Shown: positions 55,154 to 64,000 of the stretch, in pieces | Layout of the letters: every line of letters starts with the position of its first letter | How positions within the stretch are numbered: position 1 is the first letter of the stretch | DNA from: Nematostella vectensis | Taxonomy: Eukaryota; Cnidaria; Anthozoa; Actiniaria; Edwardsiidae | Direction: 5' to 3' | NCBI RefSeq assembly: GCF_932526225.1 | Contig: NC_064042.1 | Location: 15,201,040-15,265,039 of the forward strand | Length of the DNA: 64,000 nucleotides | Notes under the pieces: model-generated | The model's database searches: none | What the model saw: the letters and a program-made list of their open reading frames with translations, nothing else | What the model was told of the DNA's origin: nothing | Program-made: the position numbers and the translations under genes

Positions 55154-56160
55154 AACTGAACTTGTCTGGAATGATATCCTGTCGAAGGAATGATGATTTT
55201 TGTGACTAAAAAGGCTATTTAGTCGACTTGAAGTTGAACGCTGTAGTAACGTGTCCACTGATTCTAGTGAAAACTTGAAGTGACGGAAGCAACGAGGCCC
55301 TGACGTCACCAGCCAAGCACGTGTATCAGCTGCCGCTATCCCACCCTGGGGGGTAGGGAGGGGAAAACAGGAAGCAAATATCACCATTATGGGGGTAGAT
55401 ATCGTATTTGCATAGCGATAGTGATCCACAAAAGTAATTTCTGGTTTTGTCATACGAGTTGCAGTGCTGTCTAGGCTGCCTAAAAATTTTGAAAATTCAG
55501 ACGGAGGGGAAGGAAGTTTTTGAAACGTCTGTTTTGCTCACGCTGCCGAAAAATCGGCCTAATCTCGATGAGGATCCTTTTTTCTACAATTTATTGACAA
55601 TTGATAAGAACCACCAAAATAACGAAATGCGGGCTTTCTGTGGTACACAATTTAGTGGGAGTGGGGGCGGGGCGGTTTCTCAATACACCAGAGTCTTTCC
55701 ACAATGGGAAATAATGCAAAAACAAAGCAGATTTCTACCTCCAGCCAATCATAATTTTATCAAGCCAAATTACCCGAGTCTTTGAGTACAAAGACAAGGA
55801 AAAAGAGGTCAAAAGCAGTTACTGAACACACGAGTGGCGGTGTCGTGTGACTCCCTAGCGACGAAGCCTCAGCACCAAGGATTTCCCTATAGCCTACTAG
55901 CTACTAATAGTCTGAGAAGGATTTCGGCGGAAAGTCAATAAGTAACGGGGATTTCACACAACTCTTCCCAAAAAGAACCTAAAAAGTGAAATAACGGGCA
56001 AAAGTTTGTCTGTTGAGTTTAAAAACAAGCCGACCACGGGTAAATTTGACAGAAGAGTGTTTCTAGCTAGAGCGTCGAGATTCGTATGGGGTGCCCAGGG
56101 GGGGGGGGGGGGGGGAGGTACTCAGCCTATGTTTGGGTATAGAGGTGCCGCTGGGGGTTT
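55154..56160. other. DDX3 upstream region, no further gene recognised
   Basis: Contains the presumed DDX3 promoter and 5' untranslated region; a 112-codon frame (55447-55785) shows no domain. A G run lies at about 56098-56115. Confidence 0.35.
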
Positions 56161-56605
56161 TGAAACCTCACCCTGTTTAGGACAATAATTCTGAAAAACC
56201 ATACCCTGTTTAGGACAACACCCTCAATTTTAGGACCCTGTTAGCACGTGAGATCAAGCAAGGCAATCAGATTGGCGGCGGGACCAGCGGTTACGAGTTT
56301 TAGCAAGGCAAGCAAATCGGTACCCTGTTTAGGACAGCCTTGCTTAAAATTATGTACCCTGTTCAGGACAGAGAGGCCTGAAATATATACCCTGCTCAGG
56401 ACACAGAGGCCTGGAATATATACCCTGCTCAGGACAGAGAGGCCTGAAATATATACCCTGTTTAGGTCAGAGAGGCCTGAAATATATACCCTGTTTAGGA
56501 CAGAGAGGCCTGAAATATATACCCTGTTCAACTCACCCTGCTCAACTCACCCTGTTCAGGACAGAGAGGCCTGAAATATATACTCTGTTTAGGACAGAGA
56601 GGTCA
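56161..56605. repeat. 33 bp tandem repeat
   Basis: About eight regular units (56330-56605) of ACCCTGTTCAGGACAGAGAG followed by GCCTGAAATATAT, preceded by degenerate ACCCTGTTTAGGACA units from 56161. The 33 bp period gives an 11-residue repeat in frame (for example PEIYTLFRTER), which I treat as an artefact. Confidence 0.88.
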
Positions 56606-56689
56606 ATAACCATAGCCCATATAAAGGAGGACCCCCCCCCCCCGGGATGGGGTGGATGGTAGTTATTTTGACTCGTGGCTGTAAAGCGC

Positions 56690-57210
56690 GCGTAAAAATA
56701 ATCTACAGCAAGAGGGCATACGATAAGAAAGGGACACTTTGGTATTACCCGCGCGCCATGTCGATTCCCAATCTGGCTATTTTAAGTAACCACCACCACA
56801 CCACTGCGCGTGAGGATTTGCTCCTTTTATTTTGTCCTACTCCCCCACGGGTTGCGTGTTGTTGTTTTGCCAACTCGATAGGAATGGAAAAAGATCACGT
56901 AAAATAACTCGGAAGAAGAAAACAAGTCTAACTTAAGTAAGATTGGCAAATATACTCACAGAAAGCTAAATGCTAGAATGACATTTTCGATGTTATTAGT
57001 GCAGATAGTTTTTTTTTTTTTTTCGGTTACAAGTCACAAAACAGCTGCAAACAACAAGATGTAAATGACAAAGCGCGGGGGTAGGGTGAGTAAAAATCCT
57101 TACGCGCAGTGGTGGGGTGGTGGTCACTAAAAATAGTCAGGATGGGTCTACATGGCGCCCGGGTATAAATATCAAAGTGCCCCTCTCTTATCTTATGCTC
57201 TCTTGTGTAC
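56690..57210. repeat. inverted duplication, about 180 bp arms
   Basis: The arm at about 56700-56880 and the reverse complement of about 57030-57205 share in order a GGGCA/GAGCATA-CGATAAGA block, GGGCACTTTG-TATT, CGCGCCATGT, CTATTTT, ACCACCAC, CACTGCGCGT-AGGATTT and a TGTTGTTTGC-like block, at about 70-75 percent by eye. About 150 bp separate them. Probably two head-to-head copies of a dispersed repeat. Confidence 0.6.
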
Positions 57211-57893
57211 AGATTTTTCAATTATCATTAACCAAAGACAACCAAAACAAAACATAATTTCTCTTCATTTTTTTAAAAATTTTATAACCACAATATGATA
57301 TCAGCCGATTTACATATCATCACTTTCATTTTCATAAAAACCTGTTGAAATTCATTATATAGTACATAGTGAGAGAACACAAATTCAAAGCAAAAGTAGA
57401 ATACCCCAAGGAAGTGATTCCATTTCTCAACCCTGTACTACCTAAATGTGTTATCGTAAATCTATCTCGCCATTACTAGGTATATCAAATTGTTCAGAGT
57501 TCTCGTCCATATTTGTATTTGTAGTGTAATGTTCTGCTTGGTCGCAAGGAGACTGTGGGTTGCCTGTGGTCTCTTGTACGTCGCCAGCAACGCACGCTGT
57601 GGGGGGCTGAGAAGAGCTCCGCGTATGACGTTGTTCTGGAATGAGACAAGAGCAATCAAGCTTCAGACTTTTGACGGATATTCGTCATCTTAGGCCTAGT
57701 TTAAGGAGATTCGATGCAGTTTCCCGAATTCCCAAACATCCAGTCAATCACAACTCGTGTCTTCTGCTACAGGGATCATCAAACTATTTGGCCATGCCAT
57801 GTAGCTAGGAAAGAACTTTATAAAAATGTAATATGTGTTTACATTGTTGTTTCTATGGAAACGCGAAGTGCTGTTTGCTACATACCCTGGTCC
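57211..57893. other. non-coding stretch, nothing recognised
   Basis: AT-rich; short frames at 57462-57920 have no supporting features. Confidence 0.35.
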
Positions 57894-57980
57894 AAGAGCC
57901 TCGAACGTCTCTGTATTTAGTGGTCAGCGAGCTTTTGACTCGCTCGCTGGCCACTAAATAGAGAGACGTTCGAGGCTCTT
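57894..57980. repeat. near-perfect 39 bp inverted repeat (hairpin)
   Basis: Arms 57894-57932 and 57942-57980 are complementary with two mismatches over 39 bp and a 9-base loop (TTTTGACTC). The arm starts AAGAGCCTCGAACGTCTCT. Confidence 0.95.
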
Positions 57981-59305
57981 GATTATTAGAGGAAAATTTA
58001 TTAAAATCTATAAGAGGAATTTTGAGATATTGGCTTATTTTTATTTTCTAGCGACTCGTGACCACAACATTTTGATCATGAGGTGACGAATATCGTAGTG
58101 TATAACAGTGCATACCACGGAAAATGTGGAAAAATTAAGCATCTTTTCGGTTTTTATTATTATTTTATTATATTGATTCCTTATATTTGCTAATCGTAGA
58201 GCGAAATGGCGTAACCAATGCATTCGAATTTTATGTTGGTAAAACACGGGTCAACTACACGTGCCCTTTTTTAGGGTCGCGCGCGACGCCGTCATTTAAA
58301 AGAAAATAACGAAGTACCAATCTCATTCAAAGAAACTAAACATATAAAAGTACGGCATTCGTTTTACACGTCGAAGATAGATATTCAGAGACCAGAATTG
58401 CCAAAACCTGCCGTTTTGTCTATCTTTCAATCAGTATTAAATCAACAAGTTTACGACGCCATGTTGAATTGCGTCCCATGAAATCGTCCCAGCAATTAAG
58501 CTACTCGCTTATCGACTCGACCCAATCCCCCACGCAAAGACGAATACAACATGGAGCAGGTGAAGGGTTTGAAAGGGATTCGCAACAAACGCAAGCCTCC
58601 GGGATACATCGAGGTAGTGATGCACAATTGATTGCACCAGGTGTAAGTACAGGGGCGGGTCCAGGATTTTAAAATAGGATGTTTATAATGGCCGGATAGA
58701 CGGCTAGGTCTTAGAATACTTCACGCTGAATTGAATTTGTCGCGTCAGTAAAGGCAAGCAGGCAAAGGCACATGGACAGTACCTCCAGTCCCTCACACAA
58801 AGTGACTTTTCATTGTTTTTTTTACTCAAAAGGGGGGATATCCACCCCCACTCTATTCGCTCAAGAGACCCTGACAGATCTTTCTTTTCTATAAAATATC
58901 AAATGCGTACCTAAATAAAAGCTTAAAAAGGTTCAAAGTTCAATGTTGCGATAATAAGTTATAATAATCCACATGGCAGAACAGCAAAAAAAAGTACTTC
59001 AGTAAATTGGTTTCTTCTCGTTTCTTCACTTCGCATCCTAACGATTATCGAGTTATCTAGGTGAAAAAAAAAAACAAAACAAAGAAAAAGACATGAACAT
59101 GAAAACTTTGAGTTAGCAGGAGATTCCATCCTCGGGGAACCAGGGCAACACGGAAACCGGAAGCGGGAAGACAAAAGAAAGAGGGGGAAAAGACGTCCTT
59201 CCCCACTCTTTTTTCATCTTCGCGAGTACGTCCGCTTCCGGTCTCAACGTCGCCTGGGTCCCCGATGATGGGGAGATTCGGGTTATCGAGGGTCCTAATC
59301 GGGAG
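57981..59305. other. intergenic stretch downstream of UVRAG
   Basis: No gene established. One possible short plus-strand exon starts at 58551 (MEQVKGLKGIRNK onward), described under findings. It also holds the 3' untranslated region of UVRAG. Confidence 0.35.
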
Positions 59306-62300
59306 TCAAGAGTAAAATAACGAAAAATCCATGTCGTTGGCCGGACTGACGCACTCACCAGAACTGTTTGCCATCGTGGAACCCGCAGTGTCGTCCTTGC
59401 TCGTCACGTGCCCTGTGGCAGCCATCCTCCTAAGCACCTCCACAGGGAAGCCCCGTATATCCCTGCTGGTTATAGTCGCACTCGGTCTATGTCCATCGGG
59501 CTTGGGGCCACCGCTGGGGACTGGAGCCGAACCAGTCTTTCCAGACTTTCTCGAGAATTTTCCTAAAAATTTATGCGGAGCTCCTTGCGATGGGGCTTTA
59601 AGTTCTCCGTCTTTTGACGGAATACGAAGTTTTTCACTGTCATCTATGATTTCAAAGTCATCTTGAGTCCCAGCCTGCGGGAAATTTTGTCTGAGTTGTT
59701 CCTTACTATTCATACTATCCTTGTGTTTTGCGTCGCTTCTGACATTCCCAACATTGTCTTCAAAAGATGAAGTCCGCACTTTTACGGGCGAGCCTTCTTT
59801 GCTCCCTGGATGCAAATCCTGCGGTTTGGGAGGCAACGGCGGCTTGCTACCGCCCCGAACCTTTCCCGGGTGACTTTGTTCCGCATTCGCGCTCTCATTT
59901 CCGTCCACAGAGCAAAACGAGCCAGACTTTGTGCTCGCGTGCGGAGGTGAGACAAGTCCAGACGGTTTAGGGGGCAAAAGTGGTTTGGTAACCGCGATTT
60001 CTGTTGGTGTCGCTGTAGTAACCACGCTTTCTGTTGGTGCTGGCATAGTAACCACGCTTTCTGTTGGTGCTGGCATAGTAACCACGCTTTCTGTTGGTGC
60101 TGGCATAGTAACCGCACTTTCTATAGGCGTTTGTTTGGTAACCACGCTTTCTGTTGTTATTTGTTTAGTAACCGTGCTCTCTGTTGGTTCTGGCTGAGTA
60201 ACCGCGCTTTCTGTGGATGTTTGTTTAGTAACCGCGCCTTCTGCAGGTATTGGCTTAGTAACCACGCTTTCCGTTGGTGTCGGTTTAATAACAGTGCGCT
60301 TGTTTGACGTGATGACGTCATTCTCTGATGGGTGGATCTTGGAGTCGTTGGAAGACGTCAATGATCCTGATTTCAATGATGAAGGACGCGTTGTCATGGA
60401 GGTCGGGTCGGCACTGGCGATACAAGGGAGATGGTTACAAGGATAGGGTGGGATGCGCTGAAATAAAAGGTCGACGGACACCAACCGAAAGTTAAAAGTT
60501 CTTTTATAAGATATTACAAGATATTGCTCCAGCTAAGGAAAGTAGTTCCAGCTCAAAGAAAGTATCCTGAACACGCGGGCTTACATATGCCTGCGTTACG
60601 ATAGCGCAAAACGACAATCCCTCGACATCTGGTTACTCTACGTAGTCAAGAAACGTACGTTAAGTCCACATAATCCTCAAGTCATTCACTCTGTTGCAAA
60701 GAGGCTAGTGATGTTTTAGCAATGTTGATTCAGGAAATAAAGGAAGAGGAAGTTGTCTAAATTAAAATGAAAATGGTCTGATTAAAATTGAAATGGAGGG
60801 GATGGTCTAATTGAAATGGATATGGTCTAATAAAATTGGAAATACGTCGAGTGCATCTGAAATCGAGAGTAACACGTTTCAAATTCTGCCCTACCTTGCA
60901 CGGAATTTTGTAGCAAGAAGTTCTTTGATATTTGGCAACGTGTTTCTGAGATTCGGTGTCCCCAGCCCACAGCACTGGCGAAGCTGAGCGATGTTCTTGT
61001 TCAACAGGAACACACCGTAGAAGAAGTGAATCTTCTCTTTCCCTTTCGTGTGAAGTGGAAACCTGAAATAGGATTTCAAAGGGTTTACTTCTTTTGCTCC
61101 TTGACCGCCCTCAGCCGGCCGAGTCGCTTAACAAAAATGAAGCACATCAGTCGAAACAAGCATTTGTGTAAGTGGCATTGTCTGTGTCCTTCAAAAACCC
61201 AGGCAAGCGACAAATCATCCCTTCTTTTTTAGTATTCTGCAAGATTTAAGAGCTTAAACATTAAGCACAAAATTGCGGTCTGATTTTTCTCAACCTGGTC
61301 AAAAGTTCAATATCTTTAAGGCTAGGAAGCTAAAATCTTTAATTAATAATTACAGTGTGTGTAGTGTCCAAAGTTTGCAGAAAACAAAATTGCGTTTTAT
61401 TCCGAAGATACTCCTGTTTCTGCAAAATGACTATGCGAGATACTCTTCCATGAGCATTTTCGTAAATTTTCTTTGCCTCCTTGATGGATACATACAATTC
61501 TTATCAGCGGACGAGTCTAATTACTAGGTACTTTACTAAGAAAGTCTTCACGAAGGTCCACGAGAAACGATGCTCTCGGCAACGTAATGTCTTACTCCTT
61601 GTCCCTGTCGGCGACCTTGTCGATGGTGAAGTCCATGATGGTCGAGCGAGAGCCCATCGGGTGCATGGTGTAGCGCAGAGGGAGCTCAAGCACCTTGCTG
61701 ATCATGTGCACCAAATGGCAGGCATAGCCAAGGGAACACGATAAGGTCTCGTCATCGGTTGCTAGAGATATAAGCATCATTAGTTATTCTAACAAACAGG
61801 ATACTATCTCACTAGAAAGAATACAGAAAAGCTGTAGAAAAAAACTAGATGGTCTGCGTAGGTGTGGTGTAGACAAGCTATAAATCAATGCAAGATTAAA
61901 AAAAACGTTGAGCGCCTCTGTGAAACAGAGCAGTTGCGCTGACGTTTCGAGTGTTAGCCTTTCTTTTTGCTCTGACGAAGGGCTAATGCTCGAAATATAC
62001 TTTTTTCAACCTTGTGTTGAAAAAAGTTTATAGGATGTCTCGTCATCTAGAATTAGAAGCCTAATGGTTATCCCAACAAGAAAAGGCAGTGTGGATGACC
62101 AAAGAGGTATCAGGGAGAAGGTGAACATGTCTAGTCATCGGTCGTTGGAACCGAAACTACTGTATTATTAGTTATTCTCACAAGAAAGCCACGTGACCAA
62201 CACATGACCAACTACGGGGACATGGCCAACTAATGAACACATGGCCAACTAACAAATAGGCAAATAATTTTGTCTCACTATCAGTTGCTAGAATCTAGAC

Positions 62301-62486
62301 CAAAATGGTTAATGCAACGAGAAAGGGTATTACTAAAGACCATATCTTTTTTCAGAAAGGAAGTGAAAGGAAAAAAGTGATAAATACTGCATGTCATATT
62401 CCTTGTACTACAATCTTACCATAAAACTCCTCGGACTCAGAGTTTGCTAGCCGTACACTGCATATCAGCATCTCTTTTGAAGGAAG
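59306..62486 (-). CDS. UVRAG: UVRAG, C-terminal part (gene continues past right edge)
   Basis: UV radiation resistance-associated protein, the Beclin 1-VPS34 complex II subunit for endosome and autophagosome maturation. Four exons are assigned: 62486-62420, 61761-61596, 61062-60895 and 60413-59306 (stop). Phases agree throughout. The conserved block is diagnostic: [57 protein letters not shown] and [13 protein letters not shown], as in vertebrate UVRAG. The last exon is a long, probably disordered tail with about 11 copies of a 10-residue VTxPxPTESV repeat, two SH3-ligand-like proline motifs (PLLPPKPSG and PPLPPKPQD) and the end DMDFSLFYS. The C2 domain and the main coiled coil lie beyond the window. 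The acceptor at 60413 is chosen because it alone keeps frame with the preceding exon; an alternative acceptor at 60457 would not. Confidence 0.93.
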
Positions 62487-62627
62487 CTGAGTATAAAGCA
62501 AACGTTAGAATACTAAGACTATAAGCGAGAATTGGGTCTTTATAACTGTACAGTGACTGTGAATCTAGTTAAGGCATCGTTAATGTGTTACTGTGAGACC
62601 TAACACTGTGTTCCTTTGTATGACACA

Positions 62628-64000
62628 AAGGAGGCTTACCTCTATAATAGGATAGAAGGGACTTACCTCTATGGTAGGATAGAGGGGGCTTACCTCTATA
62701 ATAGGATAGAGGGGGTTTACCTCTATAATAGGATAGAGGGGGCCGTTACCTTTATAATAGGATAGAGGGGGCTTACTTCTACATAGGATAGAGGGGGCTT
62801 ACCTCTAAATAGGATAGAGGGGGCTTACCTCTATGATAGGGTAGAAGGGACTTACCTCTATGATAGGATAGAGGGGGCTTACCTCTATGATAGGATAGAG
62901 GAGGCCGTTACCTTTATAATAGGATAGAGGGGGCTTACTTCTACATAGGATAGAGGGGGCTTACCTCTATGATAGGATAGATGGGGCTTACCTCTATAAA
63001 AGGATAGAGGGGGCTTACCTCTATGATAGGATAGAGGGGGCTAACCTCTATAATAGGATAGAGGGGGCTTACCTCTATGATAGGATAGAGAGGGCTTACC
63101 TCTATGATAGGATAGAGAAGGCTTAACTCTATAATAGGATAGAGAGGGCTTACCTCTATGATAGGATAGAGGGGGGTTACCTCTATAATAGGATAGAGAG
63201 GGCTTACCTCTATGATAGGATAGAGGGGGCTTACCTCTATGATAGGATAGAGGGGGCTTACCTCTATGATAGGATAGAGGGGGGTTACCTCTATGATAGG
63301 ATAGAGGGGGGTTACCTCTATAATAGGATAGAGGGGGTTTACCTCTATAATAGAAAAGAGGAGGCTTACCTCTATGATAGGATAGAGGAGGCTTACCTCT
63401 ATGATAGGATAGAGGAGGCTTACCTCTATGATAGGATAGAGGGGGCTTACCTCTATGATAGGATAGAGGGGGCTTACCTCTATGATAGGATAGAGGGGGC
63501 TTACCTCTATAATAGGATAGAGGGGGCTTACCTCTATGATAGGATAGAGGAGGCTTACCTTTATAATAGGATAGAGGGGGTTTACCTCTATAATAGGATA
63601 GAGGGGGCTTACCTCTATGATAGGATAGAGGGGGCTTACCTCTATAATAGGATAGAGGGGGCTTACCTCTATGATAGGATAGAGGAGGCTTACCTTTATA
63701 ATAGGATAGAGGGGGTTTACCTCTATAATAGGATAGAGGGGGTTTACCTCTATAATAGAAAAGAGGAGGCTTACCTCTATGATAGGATAGAGGGGGGTTA
63801 CCTCTATGATAGGATAGAGGGGGCTTACCTCTATGATAGAATAGAGGGGGTTTACCTCTATGATAGGATAGAGAGGGCTTACCTCTATGATAGGATAGAG
63901 GGGGTTTACCTCTATGATAGGATAGAGGGGGCTTACCTCTATAATAGGATAGAGGGGGCTTACCTCTATGATAGGATAGAGGGGGGTTACCTCTATAATA
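62628..64000 (-). repeat. 27 bp minisatellite in the UVRAG intron, reaching the window edge
   Basis: About 50 units of 27 bp with plus-strand landmarks GGCTTACCTCTATGATAGGA then TAGAGGG, some with 22-26 bp. On the UVRAG strand nearly every unit reads AGAG|GTAAGCC, a strong 5' splice-site match. It lies upstream of the exon at 62420-62486 and continues beyond 64000. Confidence 0.94.

Noticed and set aside
56241-56574. Repeated PEIYTLFRTER and NRVYISGLSVL frames
   Set aside because: The 33 bp repeat gives an 11-residue period on both strands; no other coding signal.
59331-60446. Plus-strand frames with [10 protein letters not shown] repeats
   Set aside because: Antisense shadow of the UVRAG coding minisatellite.
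60414-60484. Alternative acceptor at 60457 for the last UVRAG exon
   Set aside because: The TTTATTTCAG site looks stronger, but joining to it from 60895 breaks the frame; the site before 60413 keeps it.

Overview
The window looks like the nuclear genome of an invertebrate animal, most likely an anthozoan cnidarian (sea anemone or coral type). It is AT-rich, has GT-AG introns with a conserved metazoan exon layout, and holds six recognisable animal housekeeping genes with no bacterial-style operons. The species assignment is inference from the proteins and gene architecture; no search was run.

Left half (1 to about 27.8 kb): poor in conserved genes and dominated by satellites. These are a 37-38 bp satellite built on a TATA-like palindrome inside a terminal-inverted-repeat element (403-2820), a 12 bp GAGAGCRAGCCC array (6953-9272), a 24 bp palindromic repeat (14821-14970), a 61 bp array (18529-19447) and a 4.85 kb 21 bp array (19588-24440). 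Scattered between them are five short, intronless reading frames of 108-132 residues. Each encodes a small single-pass membrane protein (start at 5728-, 11354-, 13942-, 16990+, 25837+). Four of the five end in a class I PDZ-ligand motif (ETPI, LTNV, YSPV, STLV). I recognise no named family; this cluster is the best candidate here for an undescribed system.

Right half (27.8-64 kb): six multi-exon genes that I could assemble exon by exon with consistent reading phase. They are argininosuccinate lyase (ASL, minus, 20 coding exons, 465 aa), tRNA adenosine deaminase 2 (ADAT2, plus, 185 aa), the K63 deubiquitinase BRCC36 (BRCC3, minus, 264 aa), prefoldin subunit 2 (PFDN2, plus, 149 aa), the DEAD-box helicase DDX3/PL10 (minus, 17 coding exons, 669 aa) and the C-terminal part of UVRAG (minus, running off the right edge). 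ASL/ADAT2 and BRCC3/PFDN2 are divergent pairs sharing short promoters; ADAT2/BRCC3 and PFDN2/DDX3 converge. The six genes do not form one pathway: urea/arginine metabolism, tRNA wobble editing, ubiquitin signalling, chaperoning, RNA helicase work and autophagy/endosome trafficking.

Two gene-structure observations stand out. BRCC3 contains an AT-AC intron with U12-type 5' splice site and branch-point sequences. Also, at least five tandem repeats sit exactly on exon-intron boundaries and multiply splice sites (ASL exons 3, 17 and 19; DDX3 exon 6; BRCC3 exon 2), while a sixth array in the UVRAG intron carries about 50 donor-like sites.
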